From the NCBI GenBank assembly GCA_017442445.1, contig JAFRZS010000175.1, positions 1 to 9,677 of the forward strand: a stretch of DNA of 9,677 nt, in the 5' to 3' direction. Shown here piece by piece: positions 1 to 5,666 of this stretch; position 1 is the first letter of the stretch; every line of letters starts with the position of its first letter. The notes below the pieces were generated by a model. The model was not told the DNA's origin. It did no database searches and saw only the letters and a list, made by a program, of their open reading frames with translations. The DNA comes from Clostridia bacterium (GTDB lineage Bacteria > Bacillota > Clostridia > Oscillospirales > Acutalibacteraceae). The position numbers and the translations under genes were made by a program.

Positions 1-1012
1 CCTCATTGATATCAGATGCTCTTACATCAAGCGCACCGCGGAAAATTCCGGGGAAGGCAAGAACATTGTTTATCTGATTGGGATAATCGCTTCTGCCTGT
101 GCCTACAACCTTTGCACCGCCCTTTTTTGCAAGGTCGGGAAGTATTTCGGGTACGGGATTTGCCATAGCCATAACAATTGCACCGTCTGCCATTGAAGCT
201 ACCATTTCTTCACTGACAATTCCCGGTGCAGAAACACCGATGAAAATATCTGCGCCAACCATGGCATCGGCTAATTTACCTGTAAGGCAATCTTTGTTGG
301 TGAAACTTGCTATATCTTTCTGTGCGGGAGTCAGGTCATCTCTTGATGCGGAAATGATGCCTGTTATGTCGGACATGATAATATCCTTTACACCTATTCT
401 GTAAAGAAGCTTTGCAATAGCTGTACCTGCCGCACCTGCTCCGCTGAATACAACCTTACAATCTTTAAGGTCCTTTCCGACTACCTTTGTTGCATTGATA
501 ACTGCCGCCGCACAGATAATAGCCGTGCCGTGCTGGTCATCGTGGAAAATCGGAATGTCCGTTTTTTCCTTGAGCTTTCTTTCAATTTCAAAGCATCTCG
601 GTGCCGCAATATCCTCAAGATTTACACCGCCGAAGCTACCTGAAATCAAAGCTATCGTGTTGACGATTTCATCAACATCCTTTGAGCGCACACATAAAGG
701 GAATGCATCTACTCCGCCAAACTCTTTGAAGAGTACACATTTGCCTTCCATAACAGGCATACCTGCTTCGGGTCCGATATCGCCAAGACCCAATACCGCT
801 GTGCCGTCTGTTACAACTGCAACAGTATTCCAACGGCGTGTAAGCTCATAGCTTTTATTTATATCTTTCTGAATTTCAAGGCAAGGCTCAGCAACACCCG
901 GTGTGTATGCCAAGGAAAGTTCTTCCTTTGTTCCTACCTTTGCCCTTGCTGTGATTTCAATCTTACCTGCTAACTCATAATGCAGTTTTAAAGATTCTTT
1001 TGCATAATCCAT
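1..1012 (-). CDS. Malic enzyme (malate dehydrogenase, decarboxylating), C-terminus outside window
   Basis: Oxidative decarboxylation of malate to pyruvate and CO2 with reduction of NAD(P)+, in the cytoplasm. The 337 visible residues carry the family landmarks in order: YTPGVAEPC (36-44, with the catalytic Tyr), VTDGTAVLGLGDIG (67-80), the catalytic-lysine region MEGKCVLFK (88-96, Lys91), metal ligands NLEDI (131-135) and FHDDQHGT (157-163), a Rossmann GAGAAG (191-196), MANPVPEI (283-290) and the GRSDYPNQINNVLAFPG block (306-322). Bacterial short-form malic enzymes are about 390-410 residues, so roughly 50-70 residues lie beyond position 1. An Asp ends the second Rossmann strand (Asp215), which fits NAD use, but the coenzyme cannot be settled by eye. 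The start at 1012 follows a GGGG-containing purine stretch about 11 bases upstream. The gene lies downstream of the dehydrogenase at 1223-2329 on the same strand, with a hairpin array between them. Confidence 0.95.
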   Translation of the reverse strand, partial: MDYAKESLKLHYELAGKIEITARAKVGTKEELSLAYTPGVAEPCLEIQKDINKSYELTRRWNTVAVVTDGTAVLGLGDIGPEAGMPVMEGKCVLFKEFGGVDAFPLCVRSKDVDEIVNTIALISGSFGGVNLEDIAAPRCFEIERKLKEKTDIPIFHDDQHGTAIICAAAVINATKVVGKDLKDCKVVFSGAGAAGTAIAKLLYRIGVKDIIMSDITGIISASRDDLTPAQKDIASFTNKDCLTGKLADAMVGADIFIGVSAPGIVSEEMVASMADGAIVMAMANPVPEILPDLAKKGGAKVVGTGRSDYPNQINNVLAFPGIFRGALDVRASDINE

Positions 1013-1034
1013 TCTAATTTTACCCCAATCCTGA

Positions 1035-1144
1035 GCAACGACAAAATGTCGTTGCAGCGATATATCGGCAGAGCCGATGCGATATTTGCCTTACGGCAAG
1101 TGATATTTCGTCTTGCGACAAAGTGATATATTTGCTTCGCAAAT
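1035..1144 (-). repeat. Array of five short hairpins separated by GTGATAT/GCGATAT linkers
   Basis: Read on the plus strand there are five consecutive stem-loops. 1035-1043/1047-1055 is a 9-bp perfect stem with a 3-base loop. 1064-1069/1073-1078 is 6 bp with loop AGA. 1086-1090/1095-1099 is 5 bp. 1107-1112/1117-1122 is 6 positions with one C-A mismatch, which becomes a G-U pair in minus-strand RNA. 1130-1135/1139-1144 is 6 bp with loop TTC. They are separated by linkers containing GCGATAT or GTGATAT (1057-1063, 1079-1085, 1100-1106, 1123-1129). Stem sequences all differ while linkers are conserved. The array fills the gap between two minus-strand genes and would form in their transcript. I recall similar intergenic hairpin-linker strings in gut Clostridia, but I cannot name a described family. 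Confidence 0.75.
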
Positions 1145-1222
1145 GTTAAGGGTCTGCGACGCTATTATAATGAATATAGGTTTTGCCCTCTTCACTTTCA
1201 CTCTTACTTCAGACGGAGTCTG

Positions 1223-2329
1223 TTATTCCCAAGGGAATACGTATTTTGTAAGTCCGAGGTCATCACGAACCTTTGTGATTTCTGCCTGAACTGCTTCGTT
1301 TATCGGAACACCTGAGTCCTTGCGTTCACACCAGATATCCCACTCTTTTTCACCTGCTGTGAAAATTCTGTCCTGACCGGGTGCCTTTGTTGAATTTCTC
1401 AATTCACGAAGGATATCACCGCAAGTCTTTTTGAACTCATCTGCGCCCATGAATGCGTTTGTATCTATTGCAATAAAGAAGTGACCAAGGTGATAAGGAA
1501 CTTTCTTTCCGCCTTCGCCGATACCTGTGAGCATCTTGAGGTAGTTACCCTGCTGAAGCGCTGCTGAAAGAATTTCAACGATTGTTGCGTAGCCGTAGCC
1601 TTTATAACCTGCGAGATCTTCACCGATACCGCCTAAGGGTGCAAGTGCTGCTTCGCCTGTGTTGAGCTCGTTGAGGATAGCATCTGTGTCTGTCTTTGCT
1701 TTACCGTCACGGCCGATTACCATTCCTGCAGGAGTTTCCTTGCCGATTCTTGAATAATATTCAAGCTTACCTCTCTGTGTGATTGATGTTGCGCAGTCAA
1801 GCACAAAGGGGAAATCCTCATCTGTCGGAAGACCTACTGTGAGCGGATTTGTTCCGAGCATATTTTCAACACCGAATGTGGGTGCAATTGACGGACGCGC
1901 ATTAGTTCCTGTAATACCGATCATGTTTTCTTTTGTTGCCATTGTTGCGTAATAACCTGCAATACCGTAGTGGCAGGAATTACGGACAGCTACCATACCC
2001 ATGCCGTATTTCTTTGCCTTTTCAATAGCCATCTGCATTGATTTGTAGCCGATAACCTGACCCATTCCGTCATGGCCGTCTACAACTGCTGTTGTGGGAG
2101 TTTCTCTTATGATTTCAAACTCTGTTACAGGCTTCTGAATACCGATATTGATACGGTCAATATAAATAGGTTTGAAACGGTTTACACCGTGAGATTCAAT
2201 ACCTCTTCTGTCAGATTCAAGAAGAACATCTGTGCAGATAAGAGCATCTTCTCTCGGAACACCGACACCGACAAATGCGTCTGTTACAAATTCAGAAATT
2301 GTTTTCCAATCTACTACAACTTTCGGCAT
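1223..2329 (-). CDS. Malate/L-lactate dehydrogenase family (Ldh_2) NAD(P)-dependent oxidoreductase
   Basis: A member of the Ldh_2 family (malate, L-lactate, sulfolactate and ureidoglycolate dehydrogenases; NAD(P)-linked, unrelated to classical LDH). Family marks are SDRRGIESHGVNR (residues 39-51, His47), the NSCHYGIAGYYA block (117-128, His120) and a GTNARPSIAPTFG block followed by MLGTNPLTVGLPT. It has 368 residues against about 330-360 usual. It shows no signal peptide or membrane segment, so it is cytoplasmic. The substrate cannot be told from sequence; malate, lactate or another 2-hydroxy acid are all possible. I chose the ATG at 2329 because GGTGAT, matching the 16S 3' end, sits 4 bases upstream. 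The in-frame ATG at 2341 is possible but has a poorer site. A short overlapping leader ORF precedes it. Malic enzyme follows on the same strand. A 5-bp hairpin (1210-1222) abuts the stop codon. Confidence 0.9.
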   Translation of the reverse strand: MPKVVVDWKTISEFVTDAFVGVGVPREDALICTDVLLESDRRGIESHGVNRFKPIYIDRINIGIQKPVTEFEIIRETPTTAVVDGHDGMGQVIGYKSMQMAIEKAKKYGMGMVAVRNSCHYGIAGYYATMATKENMIGITGTNARPSIAPTFGVENMLGTNPLTVGLPTDEDFPFVLDCATSITQRGKLEYYSRIGKETPAGMVIGRDGKAKTDTDAILNELNTGEAALAPLGGIGEDLAGYKGYGYATIVEILSAALQQGNYLKMLTGIGEGGKKVPYHLGHFFIAIDTNAFMGADEFKKTCGDILRELRNSTKAPGQDRIFTAGEKEWDIWCERKDSGVPINEAVQAEITKVRDDLGLTKYVFPWE

Positions 2330-2334
2330 AATAA

Positions 2335-2370
2335 TCACCATAATACATTCGCAAATTCAAGCGATTGCAT
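2335..2370 (-). CDS. Possible 11-residue leader ORF upstream of the dehydrogenase
   Basis: An ATG at 2370 preceded by AGAAAGGA (2383-2376), the best ribosome binding site in this interval, opens an 11-codon frame (MQSLEFANVLW) that stops with TGA at 2337-2335. It is out of frame with the dehydrogenase, spans the alternative ATG at 2341, and ends 5 bases before the ATG at 2329. That arrangement suits translational coupling or reinitiation. No runs of one amino acid are present, so classical attenuation by codon stalling is not indicated. The peptide may have no function of its own. Confidence 0.3.
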   Translation of the reverse strand: MQSLEFANVLW

Positions 2371-2393
2371 CTTTATCCTTTCTTTTTTCTATA

Positions 2394-2420
2394 AATATAT
2401 GATATGCATCAGTTTATCAA
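2394..2420 (-). promoter_or_regulatory. Candidate sigma-A promoter for the dehydrogenase (and malic enzyme)
   Basis: On the minus strand, TTGATA (2420-2415) is followed after 15 bases by TATATT (2399-2394), or after 17 bases by the weaker TATTTA. The 15-base spacing is shorter than ideal. The site lies between the upstream terminator hairpin and the leader ORF, where a promoter is expected. Confidence 0.35.
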
Positions 2421-2426
2421 TAATTA

Positions 2427-2462
2427 GAACAAGTCGAAAATTAAAGGATTTCCGACTTGTTC
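2427..2462 (-). terminator. Terminator hairpin after the glpK-phosphoesterase unit
   Basis: Arms 2427-2436 and 2453-2462 form a perfect 10-bp stem. In minus-strand RNA the stem extends by a G-U pair and three A-U pairs. It lies 33 bases past the stop of the phosphoesterase. The following U tract is weak (TAATTATT), so termination may be incomplete. Confidence 0.55.
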
Positions 2463-2495
2463 ATAGTTAGTTTGCGATATTACTTTCCTGTATTA

Positions 2496-3674
2496 TCAGA
2501 AAAGGAAAGATACATAATATTTGAAAGATTTAACGATCATTCTGATTTCAAGAATGATGTGATAGAAGAAGTCTTCTACTCTTTCGTCCAAATCATATTC
2601 AGCCTTGGGATATGTGAAATCACCGTCATAAACATCTGTGAAGAGAACTGACTTTGTTTCAACATTTGTGATATCGTTTTCGTTGAGGTCGATAACACGG
2701 ACACCTGATCTTGAACCTTCGTTTCTGCTCCAGAAACCTGCTGTCTTTGTAGCTGCAAGAAGGATACCGTCTTCAGTAATACCCTGATAATCGTTTGTAT
2801 GGTCGTGACCGAAGAATGCGCCGATAACATCGCCCTGTGCTACCCATGCATCATAGATGCCTGCATCTTTTACGCCGTATGAGGGGATTGTATGAAGAGT
2901 ACCTTCAACACCTTCATTGAGAACATAATATTTGCCTGTGTTGGAGTCTTTCTTTGCACCTTCTGTTCCTTCGGGAACTTCTGTCATAAGCTTGAGTGTC
3001 TCCTTTACGGGAATGTGCTGGAACCAGAGTGACGGAAGCGGATTGCCTGCGTTGTTAGCTGCAATTGCATCAGATGTTTTCTTATACCATTTGATCTGAG
3101 CTTCTTTGATACCTGCATCGTTACCGCTGATGTCTTCTGTGCCTGAATCAGCAAACCAGAGGTTGAAGATATCCTTTGTACCTGCAGAGTTTTTGATTGT
3201 AAGGTTATAGTTGCCGTGACGAGTCATGTAGCCGTAACCTGTTTCTGCAAGACATGTGGGATACTGATTATAAAATACCATCTGCTGTTTTTCAGGAACC
3301 ATTGACTGATAGTCATGATTACCGAATATAACTGCGAAGGGGATTTCTCTGTCTGCAACGGGGCTTACGAGCTGATCAATAGCTTCGATAACTGTACGGG
3401 GTGTTGCAAGATCAAAGTAACCCTTGATGTTGTCGCCTGTGAAAACGACAAGGTCAGGCTGATATTTATCAAGCATAGCCTCAATAAGAGTTATACCGAT
3501 GGGGCGGATTACATTGTACTGATCAGTATAATGTGTGTCTGAGATCTGCATAATGCGGAAAGAACCGTCTTCTTTGAATTTAAGAACCGGATCTTCTGTT
3601 TCTGCTGAAACGCAGAATGCAAATGATGCCAGAAGAAGAACAACTGACATAAGGATTGCTACAAGTTTTTTCAT
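2496..3674 (-). CDS. Exported calcineurin-like metallophosphoesterase (Dcr2/PAP-like)
   Basis: A secreted or surface phosphoesterase with a two-metal centre. Residues 1-24 are a signal peptide (MKK, hydrophobic run, cleavage likely after VSA). Metal-site motifs are all present: DTH (Asp46, His48), GDN (Asp81), GNHD (Asn119, His120), WFQHIP (His220) and GHDH (His290, His292). Their order and context (FTGDNIKG, LPSLWFQHIP, GHDHTND) resemble the Dcr2 subgroup of calcineurin-like phosphoesterases. The C-terminal 25 residues form a hydrophobic, basic stretch that could be an amphipathic tail. The start at 3674 is chosen because GGAGG lies 8 bases upstream and it begins the signal peptide; the longer frame from 3710 would overlap glpK and bury the signal. 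It begins 23 bases after glpK, so the two are very likely co-transcribed. The substrate is unknown. Confidence 0.9.
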   Translation of the reverse strand: MKKLVAILMSVVLLLASFAFCVSAETEDPVLKFKEDGSFRIMQISDTHYTDQYNVIRPIGITLIEAMLDKYQPDLVVFTGDNIKGYFDLATPRTVIEAIDQLVSPVADREIPFAVIFGNHDYQSMVPEKQQMVFYNQYPTCLAETGYGYMTRHGNYNLTIKNSAGTKDIFNLWFADSGTEDISGNDAGIKEAQIKWYKKTSDAIAANNAGNPLPSLWFQHIPVKETLKLMTEVPEGTEGAKKDSNTGKYYVLNEGVEGTLHTIPSYGVKDAGIYDAWVAQGDVIGAFFGHDHTNDYQGITEDGILLAATKTAGFWSRNEGSRSGVRVIDLNENDITNVETKSVLFTDVYDGDFTYPKAEYDLDERVEDFFYHIILEIRMIVKSFKYYVSFLF

Positions 3675-3697
3675 GTTTTTTTCCTCCAAGAAAAATT

Positions 3698-5200
3698 TTA
3701 TTCCTCCCACTTCATTGAGCGGGAAACGGCTTTCTTCCAGCCGTCATATAACGAATTTCTTACGGCCTCATCCATCTGCGGTATGAAAACCTTATCTGAA
3801 ACACGGTTCTGGCGTATTTCATCAAGACTGCCGTAAATTCCTGTTGCGAGACCTGCTAAATATGCCGCACCGAGTGCTGTAGTCTCTACACATACGGGAC
3901 GGTCAACATTTGTTCTTATCAGGTCTGCCTGAATTTGCAAGAGAATATCGCTTACACTTGCACCGCCGTCAACGTAAAGTGTTGAAAGTCTGATGCCTGA
4001 GTCAAGAGTCATCGCTTCAAGCAAATCTGTCATCTGATATGCAATCGCTTCAAGCACTGACCTTGCAATATGAGCTCTGTTGACTCCTCTTGTGAGTCCC
4101 AAAATAGCTCCTCTTGCGTACATATCCCAATACGGTGCTCCCAGACCCGTGAAGGCGGGAACAAAATAGATTCCGTTTGAATCGGGAACAGATGCCGCCA
4201 GCTCGTCACAGCGACTTGCATTATCAATGAGATGAAGCTCATCACGAAGCCACTTTATAACCGAACCTGCATTGAAAGCACTGCCCTCAAGAGAATATGT
4301 AACTTTTCCGTCAAGACCCCAAGCAACACCCGATAAAAGGTTCATCTTGGACCTGACCCGTTTTTCGCCTGTATTCATCAGTAAAAAGCAACCTGTACCA
4401 TAGGTATTCTTAGCCTGACCCGACACAAAGCAGGTCTGACCGAAAAGTGCCGCCGGCTGATCGCCGATTGCTGATGCAATAGGGGTTCCGGCAAGCTGTT
4501 CAAGACCTAAAATTCCTTCAGCTACCTCACCGTAAATCTGACTCGACTCAACAGGTGTCGGCAAAATTGACATCGGAATATCCAAAACCTCACATAAGTA
4601 AGGATCCCAACAAAGCTTTTCAACATCAAAAAGCATTGTTCTGGATGCGTTTGAGTAGTCCGTTACATGAACTTTACCGCCTGTGAGATTCCATATAAGC
4701 CATGTATCAATCGTTCCGAAGAGTAATTCTCCGTTATCTGCTTTTTCCCGTGCGCCCTCGACATTGTCAAGTATCCACTTGATTTTAGTACCCGAAAAGT
4801 ACGCATCGGGGAGAAGTCCTGTTTTATCTGCTATGTAGTCCGATAAACCTTTTGCAATCAAGTCTTCACAAATATCCGCAGTTCTGCGGCACTGCCAGAC
4901 AATTGCATTATAAATAGGTTTACCTGTGCTTTTTTCCCAGATAACTGTAGTTTCGCGCTGATTGGTTATGCCGATTGCGGCAATATCCGATGCCGAAACT
5001 CCCGTGGACAGAGCAGAAGAAATCGACTGAAACTGTGTGTACAGAATCTCCATCGGGTCATGCTCAACCCATGAGGTCTGCGGATAAATCTGTTCAAACT
5101 CTTTCTGAGCTTTTGAAACTATATTACCCGACCTGTCGAAAACAATAGCTCTTGAGCTGGTTGTACCTTGGTCTAATGCCAAAATATAATCCTTGCCCAT
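3698..5200 (-). CDS. glpK: Glycerol kinase
   Basis: ATP-dependent phosphorylation of glycerol to sn-glycerol 3-phosphate in the cytoplasm, a member of the FGGY kinase family. The 500 residues match the usual length. Visible marks are DQGTTSSRA (10-18), GITNQRETT (77-85, glycerol-binding Arg82), FGTIDTWLIWNLTGG (161-175), GDQPAALFGQ with the catalytic Asp247, NTYGTGCFLLMNTG (265-278), AFTGLGAPYWD and DGGASVSD. I prefer the ATG at 5200 because GGAGG (5214-5210) is then 9 bases away, like its neighbours; the ATG at 5206 leaves only 3 bases. The segment before GDQ (about 219-245) has no histidine, whereas HPr-activated enzymes of many Firmicutes carry their phosphorylated His there. No glpF or glpD is nearby. 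It is the first gene of a two-gene unit with the phosphoesterase. Confidence 0.97.
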   Translation of the reverse strand: MGKDYILALDQGTTSSRAIVFDRSGNIVSKAQKEFEQIYPQTSWVEHDPMEILYTQFQSISSALSTGVSASDIAAIGITNQRETTVIWEKSTGKPIYNAIVWQCRRTADICEDLIAKGLSDYIADKTGLLPDAYFSGTKIKWILDNVEGAREKADNGELLFGTIDTWLIWNLTGGKVHVTDYSNASRTMLFDVEKLCWDPYLCEVLDIPMSILPTPVESSQIYGEVAEGILGLEQLAGTPIASAIGDQPAALFGQTCFVSGQAKNTYGTGCFLLMNTGEKRVRSKMNLLSGVAWGLDGKVTYSLEGSAFNAGSVIKWLRDELHLIDNASRCDELAASVPDSNGIYFVPAFTGLGAPYWDMYARGAILGLTRGVNRAHIARSVLEAIAYQMTDLLEAMTLDSGIRLSTLYVDGGASVSDILLQIQADLIRTNVDRPVCVETTALGAAYLAGLATGIYGSLDEIRQNRVSDKVFIPQMDEAVRNSLYDGWKKAVSRSMKWEE

Positions 5201-5230
5201 CTGCATATTCCTCCGTATGTATTCATGTTA

Positions 5231-5259
5231 ATAATAATACTTTTAATTGAAATTGTCAA
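5231..5259 (-). promoter_or_regulatory. Sigma-A promoter of glpK
   Basis: On the minus strand a perfect -35 TTGACA (5259-5254) is followed after exactly 17 bases by TATTAT (5236-5231), 5 of 6 to consensus. Transcription would start near 5224, leaving a short leader that contains little more than the GGAGG site. I see no clear catabolite-response element. Confidence 0.75.
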
Positions 5260-5327
5260 TATTTTTCACAAAAACCTTAACTAAAATCAAAAAATTTTGG
5301 TCTGAAAGAAAATTTTACAAAAAAACC

Positions 5328-5356
5328 TTGACTTTTGATAAGGGTTGTGTTAACAT
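5328..5356 (+). promoter_or_regulatory. Sigma-A promoter of the small acidic peptide gene
   Basis: TTGACT (5328-5333), a 17-base spacer and TAACAT (5351-5356). An 8-base palindrome TGTTAACA (5348-5355) overlaps the -10 and could be a regulator site. The start would be near 5363-5364. It faces away from the glpK promoter, about 70 bases off; two copies of AAAATTTT (5291-5298, 5309-5316) lie between them. Confidence 0.6.
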
Positions 5357-5363
5357 ACTTGAT

Positions 5364-5466
5364 GTAAACGTGCCAACCAAGGGGTTAGTATCTAATATAT
5401 TAGAAATGACGGTGTTAGGGGGTTAAGTGTCAGTCGGAACTACTTTAACGGCTGCACAGGATTTTT
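5364..5466 (+). promoter_or_regulatory. Structured leader of the small peptide gene, possible RNA regulator
   Basis: About 100 bases separate the predicted start site from the ATG at 5467. Visible pairings are GTGC/GCAC closing the whole leader (5370-5373 with 5454-5457), AACC/GGTT (5375-5378 with 5383-5386), TCTAA/TTAGA (5391-5395 with 5400-5404), GTTAAGT/ACTTTAAC (5422-5428 with 5442-5449, one bulge), and CAGTC/GGCTG (5431-5435 with 5450-5454, one G-U). The last crosses the previous one and also competes with the closing helix. All of this ends right at the AGGA site (5458-5461). It does not match any riboswitch consensus I can recall (no T-box, c-di-GMP, fluoride or glycine landmarks). Folding is by eye only. 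Confidence 0.4.
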
Positions 5467-5580
5467 ATGGAAAACAAAAAAGAAAAATTTGAATATCCCG
5501 AACTCACTTTGGAAAAGTATGATACAGAGGACGTAATGACAGACAGTGGTATCGACTTCGACGAAGACATCTGGATGTAA
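5467..5580 (+). CDS. Small acidic peptide, 37 residues, function unknown
   Basis: Not recognised as a named family. The frame encodes 37 residues: a basic start (MENKKEK), a middle FEYPELTLEKYDTEDVMTD, then SGIDFDEDIWM. It has 13 Asp/Glu against 4 Lys and no Cys, signal peptide or membrane segment. The gene is credible because it sits inside a complete unit: promoter (5328-5356), leader, AGGA five bases before the ATG, and a strong terminator 10 bases after the TAA. The layout of Tyr-Pro-Glu-Leu, then Glu-Asp-Val-x-Thr-x-Ser-Gly, then an acidic tail resembles short hypothetical proteins I recall from gut Clostridia; that is memory, not a search. It could be a signalling or RiPP-like precursor, a small regulator or a leader peptide. 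No maturation or export gene is visible nearby. Confidence 0.6.
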   Translation: MENKKEKFEYPELTLEKYDTEDVMTDSGIDFDEDIWM

Positions 5581-5590
5581 TTAGGAACGA

Positions 5591-5627
5591 AAAGCTAAGC
5601 ACTGCAAAAGCAGTGCTTAGCTTTTTT
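5591..5627 (+). terminator. Strong intrinsic terminator, probably bidirectional
   Basis: A perfect 15-bp stem (5591-5605 with 5610-5624) has an AAAA loop, and its closing T run continues to 5627, giving six consecutive T on the plus strand. It starts 10 bases after the peptide stop. Read on the minus strand the stem ends in TTTT, so it can also stop the converging transcript of the gene at 5643-6707. Confidence 0.92.
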
Positions 5628-5639
5628 GCTCTTTAACCT

Positions 5640-5666
5640 GAATTAGTTTGCGCTGCAAACTAATTC
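5640..5666 (-). repeat. 12-bp perfect hairpin spanning the stop codon of the EEP gene
   Basis: Arms 5640-5651 and 5655-5666 are exact inverted copies around a 3-base loop (GCT). The element covers the last seven codons and the TAA of the upstream minus-strand gene. It has no T run, so it is not itself a typical terminator; it may protect the mRNA 3' end or be a repeat copy. Confidence 0.75.

Noticed and set aside
99..851. Two plus-strand open frames (99-404 and 495-851)
   Set aside because: They lie opposite the malic enzyme frame, which has continuous family motifs on the minus strand; the plus-strand products show no domain and no ribosome site.
1035..1144. CRISPR array
   Set aside because: The repeated element is only about 7 bases, the intervening units are self-complementary hairpins of 12-21 bases, and there are no cas genes.
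1164..1169. Perfect minus-strand TATAAT upstream of malic enzyme as a promoter
   Set aside because: No acceptable -35 lies 16-18 bases upstream and no extended -10 TG is present; the same string belongs to the GCTATTATAAT motif repeated at 8725-8735.
2496..2580. Frameshifted or fused C-terminus of the phosphoesterase
   Set aside because: The tail is hydrophobic and unlike the rest, but the frame is continuous and such amphipathic tails are plausible in this subgroup; no interrupted downstream domain is visible.
2072..2651. Plus-strand open frames over the dehydrogenase 5' end and the 2457-2651 stretch
   Set aside because: Antisense to real genes or to a terminator, with low-complexity Cys/Tyr/Ile-rich products and no recognisable ribosome site.
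3675..3710. Longer phosphoesterase start at 3710 overlapping glpK
   Set aside because: It would place 12 polar residues before a clear signal peptide; GGAGG is correctly spaced only for 3674.
5364..5466. T-box, c-di-GMP, glycine or fluoride riboswitch
   Set aside because: None of the conserved core strings of these classes could be found in the leader.
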